Positions 22,062-34,055 of a stretch of DNA of 64,000 nt are shown here, piece by piece. Numbering within the stretch: the stretch's first letter is position 1; each line of letters begins with the position of its first letter. This stretch comes from Aquatica leii (Eukaryota > Arthropoda > Insecta > Coleoptera > Lampyridae), in NCBI GenBank assembly GCA_035610365.1, contig CM069436.1, forward strand, positions 5,012,937 to 5,076,936, written 5' to 3'. Under the pieces are notes generated by a model. That model was not told the origin of the DNA. It made no database searches and saw nothing but the letters and a program-made list of their open reading frames with translations. The position numbers were made by a program, and so were the translations under genes.

Positions 22062-24858
22062 GGGGAGACTGGGGAGGTGTAATACTATGGGAGAGTTGAT
22101 ACACCTTTAAATTTGCCACCAGAACTGCTTAGCGGGCAACTGTTTTGGCATCGCTGTAATGCTCTTGCGTAGACAAGACGTGATGTTAGTGTGTGTTAGT
22201 TTCACTGTGAAGTTAAGAATTTGCGACAAAAAGACTGATTTCAGTGAATATTTTGTGAATTTTTGAAAGGTAAGTGTAAGCATTTTAAGGACAACTTAAC
22301 ACAGTTATCCCGGCTATCAAATTTACATAGTGCATACTTTTAGCTCTAATTTGACGTAAAATTCATGTAAATATTGTAGGTTAGATTTTCTGAAATTTAA
22401 ATTTTTATAAAATCAGCTGCACAAGGAGGATTGATACATTTAATTGCAGGGAGATATGGTACATGTATCATTCCTCCCAGATCTGTGTTTATCAAAATAT
22501 CAATTTGCCTTTTCATTTTAGGATGCCATTTAAGTGGAAAAAAAGTAACAGGATACCAGCGTCTCCTCAACGAATGAGGACAGCTGTTTAAGCAGTTTTA
22601 GATGAGTCTAAACTAAGACCTACAGCTAATAAATACCGTATCGATAAAATGACTTTGCAAAAATACGTTGCGAAGCACAGGGACAATGGCGATGAGATAA
22701 AATTCTTCTATAACTATGCAGGTTCTTAGATTTTTTTCTGATGATGAAGAGAAACGTTTAGCAGAATATTTATTAACAGCAGCCAGAATGAATTATAGTC
22801 TTACATCAAAAGAGACAAGAAAATTTGCATTTTTGTACGCTTTAGAAAATGGAAAAAAAATTCCCAGAACTGGAAAAGGAATGAAACAGCTTCCTATTAC
22901 TGGCTTCGAGGCTTTATGTCCCGAAACAAGCAACTCTCACTTCGAACACCAGAACTAACAAACGTTGCACGTGCGACAGCTTTTAACGGACACACAGTGG
23001 GAGAATTTTATGATTGCAGAAGTATTACGTCGATACCGGTTCGAGCCAGATTCTATCTACAATTGTGATAAAACTGGAGTCCAAACCGTCCACAAACTTG
23101 GCAAAATAATTTCCCAAAAAGGACAAAAACAGGTATCTAAAGTCACTTCCGGTGAACAGGGTACAACAGTCATAGTCCTGTGTACCATAAATGCAACCGG
23201 AAACTCAATTCCTCCGTTGTTTGTATTTCCACGTGTTCGTGAACAACATTACATGACAACTGGAGCACCGCCAGGCTCCAAAGCTGTGACAAACCCAAGT
23301 GGATGGATGACAGCAGACAATTTTGAAATATATCTGTTGCACTTCATAAAATTTGTAAAATGTACACCTGACAAGAAAGTTCCACTGATACTAGATAATC
23401 ATTGTAGCCATATATCGTCCAAAGGACTACATATCTGCAAGAAAAATGGTATCGTTTTATTAACGATACCCCCGCATACAAGTCATAAATTATAACCTTT
23501 GGATGTGGCTGTCGACGAGCCATTTAAAACATATTACAATGAAACCTGCGATGACTTCATGGTGCAAAATCCTGGTCAGACTATCGCTTTAAAAGATATC
23601 GCAAAGCTTAAGCTTGTTGGCAATGCATATCAACGGGCTTTTACTCCAACTAACATAATAAAAGGATTATTAAAAACGAGTATTTACCCCTTCAATTCGC
23701 ACCTTTTTGCAGATCATGACTTTCTTACTGCAAAGGTTACAGATAGACCTAATTTATTACACCGAGAAAAAACACCAGTGGCAACAACATCTGCTTTTAG
23801 CGATGGACACCATACACCAGAACCAATTCCTGAGACCCCCGAAGAAATAAGAGTACCTAGACCTTCCCGCGCTTATAAAACCCCTGAAGAAATAAAGGCA
23901 CTTCCTCAGGCTCCACCAAGAAAACGACAAAAAACAGAAAGAAAACCTGCAAAGACAAAAATCCTAACAGATACTCCTAATATGGTAGAAATAAAAAGTG
24001 AACATCAAAAAAGACAAGAACAGAAGAATACTGCTGCGAAGAAAAACGCCAAGAAAAAAATTACTACAGATGAAATATCAATTGGGACTATCAATATGAA
24101 AGAGATTGTGAAGAAGAAGAAAGAAAAGGCTGTAGAGGATGAGTCTGATTCAGATAATAAATAATCATCGTCTAGTGAAATAACGGACATAGAAAAAGAA
24201 ATTTAGAAGGAGAGAGAAGAAGAAGATTTTGTTATAGGTATAATAAACGTAAATGATTATGTGTTCGTACGGTTTGTGACTAAGAAAACTGAAAGACACT
24301 ACGTGGAAAAGATTTTAGAGAAAGTGGAAGGTGGAGAATATTTGACAAATTTTATGCGACGGAAGAAGCCTGGCTACCATTTTGTTTTCCCTGACGTAGA
24401 CGATCAATCTATGGTATCTGAAGACAACATTAGGAAGTTACCGCCACCAAGTTTTGTGGGTGGAACTGCTAGATCCAAAAGAAGACTAGTGTTTCCTATT
24501 AATTTTGATAAACATGATAATGTTAAGTAGATATTTTTACGTTCCTAATGCTAAAATATCCCAATAAATACTTAGAAATGTTTTCAAAGCCCAAATCATG
24601 TGCTTTTCTCACCACGTATCAAGGCTCCCACACATTGTATCAAAACTCCCTTACTATGCGAGAAATGATACAAGATGCAAGTTTATGAAAAAAATAAAAT
24701 ATATCTCATTATACCCTGAATCAATAGATTTCAACCAGCTAAAATTAATTGCAACTTAATAGGCTACTTAAGACACCATGTATGGAATTCATAGAATTTA
24801 TACTTACTTGTATTTTTCACTTCATGTGTTAAGTGTATCAAACCTCCCCAATCTCCCC
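22062..24858 (+). mobile_element. Full-length pogo-family element (2797 bp) with TA TSD
   Basis: Terminal inverted repeats GGGGAGACTGGGGAGGT (left) and GGGGAGATTGGGGAGGT (right, read inverted) are flanked by TA at 22060-22061 and 24859-24860. Extra copies of a GGGAGNNTTGATAC-like motif occur just inside both ends (about 22087-22104, 22425-22440, 22465-22480 inverted, 24625-24655, 24835-24850), probable transposase-binding repeats. One degenerate transposase gene fills the middle. The complete ends and TSD mark it as the best-defined DNA transposon here. Confidence 0.88.
22523..24530 (+). pseudogene. pogo-type DDE transposase, multiply mutated
   Basis: Starts at ATG 22523 right after a TTTTCATTTTAG acceptor; a matching donor AAAG/GTAAGT at about 22269 suggests a 5'UTR intron. 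The N-terminal psq/CENP-B-like HTH (RTAV-stop-AVLDESKLRP, KMTLQKYVAKHR) has two stops. After a frameshift come FFSDDEEKRLAEYL, then WLRGFMSRNKQLSLRTPEL and NVARATAFNG in another frame. The catalytic core is well preserved: first Asp in SIYNCDKTGVQTV, second in PLILDNHCSH, third in DVAVDEPFK. A TAA at 23496-23498 replaces the expected Gln before that last block. The basic C-terminal tail has stops after 24164, and the frame ends at 24530. Confidence 0.85.
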
Positions 24859-24860
24859 TA

Positions 24861-26690
24861 CCACTTATAGTGCTTCTGAATTCAGAAAAAATATAGAACA
24901 CTACAACTTCAACAAAAGCTTATATACGATTTATACGATCAAAAACTATTTGAACAGCTCCCTATTTCTTTAATACAATTATAACTAGATGTTTAATAGG
25001 GTTCAATTAAAATTGCGTGCGTTATGTTACGGTAAAATTAGACATGCTATGTAGTTTCTTTCAAAATTTCTATTTTTGACACTAAGAATTTAGCAGTAAG
25101 TCAATATGAATTAAATATAGTAAGTAAAATTAATATACCTCATGGTATATTTTCCTTAATTGATATATGTGTGTGTATACATAATATTCTATTTTGAAAA
25201 GCAAATTAAGCACACGTTCACGTTAAAAAAATCAAATAAACAAGAGTTATACTATACAAAATAATAAAATGCTTCAGCAAAATAAATTTTAATGAAAAAC
25301 GTTTGTGGAAAATATTGCTTATTGTCGTAAAATTGAACATAAACTCTACACAACTGTTTAGATAAAAAAATGTTCTACATTTATAACTTTTCCGACAGCA
25401 CGAAAGAATAAAATCATAGTCCTGATAGAGATATTTTAAGTTATAGTATCGTTAATCTTAAGACAATGGTATATAATTTAATTAATTTTACTTTAAATAT
25501 TATATCAAGTTTAAATACGTCTAAAGGAATTTAGTGGCATAGTCTGATCTTATAGAATTTCTTAAACTTGAAAATATATTGAACCTTTGATACCTCCAAG
25601 AACGGTAATCTCTAGAGATCGAACTAATAAAAATCTTAAATTTCACGTTGGGTCACGCAAAATCTAACATTTTCCATTATAATCGAAAAACTTCACTTTA
25701 AATCCTGTGAAAGTGCTTGAAAATTGCTTTATAGGTTCCTTTTATTGAATATAGTACGACGATCAAACATTTAATCCAATAATTGTCAATGCAAAAAATT
25801 GAGTTTTGTATCGGTTCAGTTAAGAATTTTCTCATTCTACAAATATATAAAAACAGAACACGAAGAAGTAGTTAAGCGAACAAGAAATCTTATAACACCT
25901 AAATACTCGTATTTCCCAAGAGTGTCATAGAACTATCTGTATGCATAACTCAAAGAAAATATTGGGTAGCTTAAGCTGCAGCACTGGTTTTAACAAAAAC
26001 TTAGTTTAAGATGGATTATTTAATCTAAATTGTTATTATTTCTACAATCATTACTCAGACTTTATATTAAAACTGTTATAAAACTAACAAATTTAAAAGG
26101 AAAATTATATTACCTAAAAATTTTTCAAGCGATAGAATATAGGGAATGTAAAACAAAAAATCGTTTTGTCAATTTTGATAAATGTCATAGAAATGCTGGC
26201 AAAACCAGAAATCACAAAATCAATACAATTAAAGAGGAGAGATAACCACAGATGGTAATACTTTAACAAGACTTACCATACACTTTTCAGCAATAGATAG
26301 AAGAACTCACCTGAAAAAGAAATTCGTTAATTACACGCACTCTATACGTCAATCAAAAAGATACTTTTTTTTTAAATGTAAGAAATATTCACAGATTCTA
26401 AACTGTATAAAAACGATAAAGAAAATTTTTGAACATTAATTATTTCACAGATATGTTGATTCAGTCACTTAACGTATTAATAACGTTATTTAAACCAAAG
26501 TAAAATGCATTTAGAGTGTAACAATTAAAATATATTCGTTTAATTCGCCTATAATAAGAGAATTTTTATAAAATAATGTATTTGCGTAGTCTTTATGAAT
26601 ATTGTTCTATTTGGCCTACATACATTGATTTAATATTTCTTTTTAGAATTACACTAATATTTCGCGTTGATGACAATTTAAGTAGTTTCA
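24861..26690. other. AT-rich intergenic stretch, nothing recognised
   Basis: No open frame with a motif, no repeat shared with other parts of the window. Confidence 0.45.
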
Positions 26691-27059
26691 TGCACGTGTA
26701 GATCAAAAGAGGAAGAAAAACACTTATGAAAAATTCAAGCAAACAACATCAAATATCAAAAATCCAGTCGTACCAGTCCAACCAAACAGTCGAATCGCAG
26801 GCAGGGCACGGCTTACCTAGAATGTTCATATCTCACCACCGGTACACTAGATGTCAGACTGAATCTGTGTCTACTCGTATTTTGTTCCGCACTGCGTGTT
26901 ACGTCACTTCCCCCACTGCGCGTTGCATTTTAAGGGTTGGATATAGGAAAAGCTTTCAGCGTACTGTAGAAGGGGTAAAATATTGAACTTACGGCCCTCT
27001 GAACTAAGTGCAGCATTCCCACTACTGTTTAAAAGTGGGACGGCTGTTCAAGACTTGCA

Positions 27060-30000
27060 GTTTAAAAAAAGAAATAAACGAAAACTATGAAACGAAATTG
27101 AAAATCGTCGTTTTAAATAGAACAACAAAAATAATAATTACACGAACTGTACAAAAAGTGTGATATAACCATGCATAATTTGCAAAATCTTAAATGATAT
27201 GCATTAGTATTTTATTGATTATTCATGTTTAATCAATGTTTTGCTGTATATTTAGATACAGGTTGAAGTTGTAAATTGAACCAATAACAATAAAAAGTAG
27301 ACTCTAATTGTATATAATACTTTCCATTTCTTTATAAAACACAAATTCAATTATTGGCTTTGTAACCTGAAAAATCAAGAACAATAACGTACCAGTATCA
27401 TAAAATACAGCATCACGTATGCTAAAATTTTTTTTGATAAAATATGTCATTATTAAAAGTAAAATAAATTTTATAAAAAATAATTATTAAGAAATTGTGT
27501 AAGTTTAGAAATTAAAAACAAACAAAACAACATAGTATAATAAATAATTACTGTAAACGCTTAATAGATTACAAATAATTTAATTCTCCAGAAGATAAGT
27601 AACTAAATCAATTCTATCAACATAAGTTGTTTTATTTGCCGTGTCAACATCGTGTGACCGAATGTTAAATTTTAATTTCCACTTGGGTCACTGTTTATAC
27701 TGAGTCTTTAAAAATACCGTCTAAGATAGAAACCTGGTTTAAGAAGATGAAAGATATTAGACTTTCAAGTGTTGATTTTCAGTTTAATTCGAGTATTTGT
27801 ATACTTCAGAGATGGTTCGTTTTGTCCAAGAGGAGTGATTGAGCTGGAAACGCTCTTACCGGGAATGAAATGTTTTGAATTTCAAATATGACCGACCCAT
27901 CGGAAAACCGAAAATAAATGGAAATTTTATGGTTTGTAACAGACATTGATTTACATGTGCTTTAATACGCTTACTTAAACACCTGATGAGAATTATATTT
28001 AAGCCTTAAATATAAAAGTCCTTTGTTTATAGCGACTTACTTAAAAAAAGATAAACTTCGAGAACGAAGCAGTTTTTTCTGCCACGGCGAAACTAATGAA
28101 TGTAGATAGTAACACACGGAATGGAACAATGATGAATTAAGATGAAACGGCCTCGATAAACGGATGGGCGGACAGACACATAGAAACAATGTGATAAATG
28201 AAGAGAGAACCGGATTGCAGACATTTAACAGACTGACATTACAACAGCTGCTTCTTGCATTGCTGATAACCGAATTCACTTGCAAAAGCGTTTTGAACGG
28301 CCTAAAGCTAATCTGATATACAAGAATTTGCCTTTCTCAATTGCATTTAGCACATTTAAGCTCTTACTAATTTTGATTTGATCGTAGCGGACGACTTGTT
28401 AAATTACAAAGAAATAATCTTAATTCCAAGTTTTTCTTTTCAAAGAATTATTATCGATTCTGTTAGAGTTAGTAGTAATAATTTACAAAATTCAGGTATA
28501 ACTTTTAATTTTTATTAAATCCAAAACAGATTTTATAGATTCGACTCAGTCGACGAGGATTAGATTGTTTGAAAGAATCGATCAGGTTTACATTGGTATC
28601 CCAGCCTTGCACAAACAAAATATTTAAAAATAAAAAATTCTAACACTAACAAAAAAAATTACAATAATAATCAATTCGTAGGTGATATACTAATATAGAT
28701 TTGTTGCTTGTTACAATTAAATCAATTATTTTCATTTTTAACAAATGTATATATTACAAAACGTTTGTATGTAAAAACAATCAAATAATGTACGTTTTAC
28801 AAACCAATTGTTAATATTACACTTTTACGAATCGGTAGAATAATAGGATTATCGAACGTAAACGAACGAAAACAGATATCACAGGCAGTTACAAAAGTCG
28901 TTTTCTTTAAATATTGCTTTTGAATGTAGTTTTCGCCAACCGATTTTTAATTTTGCATTTTATACAACGTTCCTTATTGTTATCGATGAAATCAGTGATA
29001 CAGTAAAAGCCAATCCCTCCTGTTTCAGTTTTTACGTATTCCATTTTAAAATAACAGTTCTACGACTAATAGTAATAAATCTCTCATTTTAAAAACGTGC
29101 AAAAGAAGCCTTAATCTCGACACGCTCCATTTCTCTTAATCCTAAATCATCGCTATATCTTGAAGAATGAGCAGACAATTGTCAGTTGGTCTCTTTCTCA
29201 AAGCACGTATTATTTCGTAGAAATCGTCGTAAAAGTGTATTTTTGGTGTAGAAAAATCCTTATTCAAGACATAACGGCACTTAGATATATTTCCGGGACT
29301 GATGTCGCGGCGCAAATGGCCACCTTAATCTAGACGCAATTGGAAATGAAAAAAGATTCTACCGAATCAAAAGTAAAAGAAAATTTTAACAAAGTGGAAT
29401 AGGGCACTTTTTCAATCGCCAACTTTGCACTCGAACATTTTATCCTAGTCTTTTCCTTTCCGGGATATTTTGGTTGTAAATTACTCACTCCTGAAATTGC
29501 AATACTCGACACATTAAAAGCAACTTTAAAAGTCAATTCTTCCACGTTTAAACCGCAACATTATTTCTAAAATTTTTTAAACAGAAATTATAAATGTTAA
29601 GTTTAGTTTTTAATTAAACAAGACGTAAAAGCTTTTTTAAAAGTTTAATTTGAAAAAAAAGTTTCTAAAAGATCAAAGCTGGCTACTACAATTATAGCTT
29701 TTAAATATATTTATCTTTGTCGAAAAGAATTTTTATCAGCTAAGTCGTATTTAACAATAATAGTTAGTTAATAAACGCTAAGAAAAGAAAATGTAACAAC
29801 AATAAATCATTCCTTTTCCCCAGTTGACAGAGAAAGTGCTATAATAAAATAAATAAAAAATATTGTCGACTAATCCACTTTTGACCCAAATGCAATTGCC
29901 ATGTAAGCTTAGAAGTTTTCTTATCTATTCTTATAAATACGTATGCGTTTTACTTTATTTACATAAGCTGACAATTTTTCTTGATCGCAAATGATTATAT

Positions 30001-30780
30001 GTACTACGTGAGAAACGAGAAAAACGAAATTTTTAACTTTGACATCGGATCAAGCCAGACTCCCTAACAAAATAATTTAAAGAAAAACAAACTTTTCCGT
30101 TTCATACAAGAATTAAATGAGAAAAATGAAGTCATCAGATTATTTGCTTTGACAAAACAATCTTTTAAACACAAAATGAACTAGCATGCTCTTTATCTCC
30201 TTGCAATGGTAATAATATCTCAAACAAAAAAAATCTTTTCTACGTAAACATAAACACGAATATTAATTATTGTAAAAATCGTATCGCTGATGTGCGATTA
30301 CACTAAATTAAAACAAACGTATTAAAAAACGATTAAAAACGTGTTTCTTAATAATCGTTATTTTGTATTTATATTTTTGACAATGCTGATGGTTTGTTTG
30401 AAATTATACAGATGCCAGTGTTTGTAGATAAGTGTCACTGATGGATTTATAGATGCAGCAACACGAGATACGTATCATACATCATGAAAATGTATGTGCG
30501 TTTCATCAAAATCTGCATTCTTTATTCTACGTATCCTAGTTTTTCTGCTTGTGTCTGTATTGCGTTGACTATCATTTTTTTAATTAATTTATCTTTTACA
30601 GCTTTAACAAAAATACTCTGTTATATGGATACTTAGTTTCAATTAAATAAAATATAATGATATGCCAATAAATATGTTTTCAACCAAAAAATCATTATCA
30701 AAAATAAAAACACCAAAAATGTAATCAAATAAAATAATATAAAATCTTAAGCTTTTCCGGTTATTTTGTTTATGATTATA
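27060..30780. other. Long intergenic stretch, nothing firmly recognised
   Basis: Mostly AT-rich. Two less AT-rich patches (about 27740-28310 and 29090-29340) hold only short frames without motifs. They may be conserved noncoding DNA or unique exons, but nothing in the sequence proves it. Confidence 0.4.
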
Positions 30781-30812
30781 AACGCCTTTCGGCTGACAGA
30801 GACATTTACCAC

Positions 30813-30850
30813 TCTGAAGATGCAAGCTGCAATGTCTTGCGAAACGTCAG
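30813..30850 (+). ncRNA. Isolated hammerhead-ribozyme-like core (PLE-type)
   Basis: CTGAAGA (30814-30820), 5-bp hairpin GCAAG ... CTTGC, then GAAAC (30841-30845) and GTC. This arrangement is the same as in PLE 3' regions, so it is probably the remnant of a further PLE. No coding part was recognised nearby. Confidence 0.45.
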
Positions 30851-32239
30851 TTTGTTTGGGTTCACAAATGACAATACGGAAAAAGCCAAGTTCTACTTCT
30901 TGTTTTGGCTCTCAAGGAGAGACTATGACTAAGCCTAATAAGTCTGGGTGTTTATCTACAACGCGGTCTAAACCGAAAGTCCCATCATCTGTAAACATTA
31001 ACGGTAATGGTTTACCTTTAATTGAACTAAAAAATGAATGCATACAAGACGATGAATATAATATAAAAACATATAAAACACAAAGATAAAAAAGAGTTTG
31101 TAACAACTTGTGGAATAAATGTGGACACTTCAAACGCCGTATGAAAAGTGCAAACGTTTTTTGGTCAGCTAGTGTATTGACATTCGGAACAAAATTGGTT
31201 TCTGCGCAGCGGTTCTTTAGTCTTAAAATGAACTCTAATCACAAATAAAATAAGTTAGCCACCAACGCTCTACCATAATTCTTCAAAAAAAGTAGGCGGT
31301 TCTCAGTTCATCGGAATATATGTTCAGCGATTATTCTTTACGACGCTGAGCGATTTTGATTATTCTTTATCAGAAAGAGGTTAACCAGGTAGTGGTCGCA
31401 TTTCAATTTGGTCAAATTCTGATCCATAAGAAAATGATCAAACTCTAACATTTACATCGGCATAATTAATTTCATTTTATAAACAAAAAAAAACATATCC
31501 TACGTCATACATGGCATCGACTTCAAAAGTAAATTTCGTAGTTTAATTGTAACTATATTGAATTATTTTTTAGAAAAATGCCGTGTAAAATTACGTTTCG
31601 CAGTTTTATATGCTTGATTTAGTTCTTAATTTAGAGTAAACCTTCTACGAGATTTTATTTCAACCTTTTCTTCCTACCAATTAATTTTTTAAAGTAAATT
31701 TACACTATTTCCTTGCATCTTTCAAAAATTACATACGACAAATAAACCGTTTCACTTAGCACACATCGTACACGTTCTACCGATCAATCACTACTGAACT
31801 GTGAGTTCACGCGCCTTTTCGCACGTTAAATCTGCATATAAAAATAACGTCACGTTACAATGCTTTGCTACACATAAGGTTGGGCTCCAATAATTGTACC
31901 AACATAAAAAAACACCTATTTAATTAATGTTTTAGAGTAAAAAAAGTAAATGATACATTTACCTTTAATTTGTAATGATGAAATTAACGATCCCTTTTTA
32001 TAGAAGGTAGGGAAAGAAGCAACTACTTTAGTTAATTGCGACGTTTTGTGTTCGAGATGAACGCAGCATCAGGCTCGCTGCTTTATTGTAAGAAACACAC
32101 CTTTTTAATTATTTTATCAACATAAATAAACAAAATGTATAATTATATGACTAACAAACATCAATTAACGTTAAAAGTTTGTAAAATTTGGACTCTAACA
32201 CCGCTCTAATTATAAAATTGTGATACTCAATAAATACTT
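30851..32239. other. Intergenic stretch, nothing recognised
   Basis: The frame at 30766-31089 overlaps the ribozyme-like core and has no protein motif. A TATA-like CATATAAAA with a nearby CGTCACG lies at about 31833-31855, but no gene follows it that I can identify. Confidence 0.35.
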
Positions 32240-32890
32240 TAGTAACTAACCAACTTCAAACTAATTGTGGCATGCATAAACAGTCTGCAAATATTGGCAA
32301 CTCGACAACCAGTGCAGCTCATCTGGATACCAAAACACCAGAAGGTAAAGAGTAATCTAATGGTGGATGCACTAGCAGAAAAGTGCGCAACAGGGACATA
32401 TATCGGACCTAATCCCGTTTTCGGAATCGCAAACGAAAGAAAAAGAAATAATTCGCAGCAAACTTGCAGCGGAGCATAAAAAATTATGAAATAACTCTTC
32501 ATGGATGAGGACCACAAAACTCTTCCTTACAGAGCCACAATTAAACACTCAAACTACACTATCAAGCATGAGTCGACCAAAATTAAGAAAACTCACGAGA
32601 CTAATTACAGAGCACTGTGGCGTTAACAAACATATTCATAAAATGGGACTGCAAATCAGCCCTCTATGCCGCGGATGCTTGGATGACGATGAGACTCCGC
32701 AGCATCTGCTGTGCAAATGCGAAGCGTATCAAATGTAACGCACAACCTTTCTCGGAAAACCAAAGCTAACCGATGATGAGTTGAAAAAAACCCCTTGGAA
32801 TAAACTTCTGGACTTCATTGACCAAATAGAACTGATGAGGGTGCAATAAATCAGAGGTGCACAAAAGGACCAAGGAGACCGCAGGGCAGG
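32240..32890 (+). pseudogene. 3' end of a Jockey/R1-type LINE (RNase H and zinc-knuckle tail)
   Basis: The frame from about 32243 gives LQILATRQPVQLIWIPKHQK, VKSNLMVDALAEKCATG and GPNPVFGIA, the end of the RNase H domain of Jockey/R1-type elements (HxK..N..VDALAEK). A frameshift follows at about 32480. The next frame (32505-32738) gives LSSMSRPKLRKLTRLITEHC, VNKHIHKMGL and the C-terminal CRGCLDDDETPQHLLCKC zinc-knuckle. It ends in an A-rich TAAATAAATATAAAATAAAA tail at about 32938. The upstream RT is missing, so this is a 5'-truncated, dead copy. Confidence 0.72.
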
Positions 32891-32949
32891 GGCGCCAGAC
32901 AAACAACCTCTTGAAATAACAAAAAATAACTAACCAATAAATAAATATA

Positions 32950-33840
32950 AAATAAAATATAACAAGGTTAACAATTATTTACCACTGAGTCATAAAAGTT
33001 AATTACTAAATAAAATATTTAATTAAAACACGAAATTTTAGCACGTGTCATATCGTGCACTTTGACGAACATACAAGGAATTTCAATTTTTGGTACTGAT
33101 TTGTGACAAGGTTAAAGGTTCCTGATAAGAAAAGAATTTTATTTGGTAACGGTAGATAATACTAAATTAAACAAATATAAAATAACCACAGTAATTATAA
33201 GTTAGTTTTTTCACAGATGCTGTAAGCGGAGCCAACCTCTAGTTTAAGTTAAATTTAAAGTAGTTAGTTAAATTAGTTAAGATTAGAACATAAGTTAGAA
33301 GATAAGTTAGATAGTTTGTACGTATTAGTTTATAGTTTTTATGTTAATTTTTTTAATTAGATTATTATATAGTGAACTGAGATTTGGAGTGTCTGTTCTA
33401 AAATTGACGTTGTTTTTATATAATTCTTTATTAATTTGTTTTTAACATTTCTTTATTAACGTATTTTTACAAAAAACACATTTGGCAATGTTGTAAAACA
33501 AATTATAACCATAACCATCATCTATCAAATTTTGACACTTATGTATCCAATTCGACTTTCTTGTTTCATTTTTGTATAACCTTTGCTTGTGTTCTTTTGA
33601 TTAATTCTTGTAGTTCTGTGTCTTTTGCGTTCTTTGTTATTGTTTTGTTCACTCGTTGTGCCCTTTACATTCAATGCATTGTAACGTTTTCGTTACTGTT
33701 ATTTTTTTATTTTAAATTCTCTGTATTAATTTAACTAAACGTTGCGTGTAAACCTTCCTTTATTTTTATTTTGTGGAGTCGCTAGTTTTTAGGGCGAGGT
33801 CAGCTTTGAGATTCATTCGGTACTTAGCTTTTGAGTAGTG
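32950..33840. other. AT-rich intergenic stretch, nothing recognised
   Basis: Short repeats of TTAGTTA type at about 33255-33320; no gene seen. Confidence 0.4.
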
Positions 33841-33867
33841 CGCTTGTGGGCTTAATTTTAAAGCCAT

Positions 33868-33977
33868 GTAGCTTTTATTTTACCTTATATCTACAATATG
33901 TTTATTAAAAAAGTCTGCATTATCAACACAGACTTTTAAAAAGACATATTGTAGATATAAGGTAAAATAAAAGCTAC
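33868..33977. repeat. Perfect 34-bp inverted repeat with nested hairpin at the PLE B 5' junction
   Basis: 33868-33901 pairs without mismatch with 33944-33977; the 42-bp loop itself contains AAGTCTG ... CAGACTT. Directly after it GTAAAATAAAAGCTACAGAA is repeated twice in tandem (33962-33981, 33982-34001). Confidence 0.9.
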
Positions 33978-34055
33978 AGAAGTAAAATAAAAGCTACAGA
34001 AGTACAACAACATCCTTCACCGCCGCAATTTGAGACAGACACGATCATCACTAAT

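Noticed and set aside
22736-22765. CTGATGAT...GAGAAAC as a hammerhead core.
   Set aside because: It is inside transposase coding sequence and cannot form stem II.
28037-28285. 82-codon minus-strand frame.
   Set aside because: Its composition (many Ser/Cys/Leu) fits a random reading of the opposite strand; no motif.
33240-33330. TTAGTTA-type short repeats as a satellite.
   Set aside because: The units are irregular and the run is short; ordinary low-complexity DNA.
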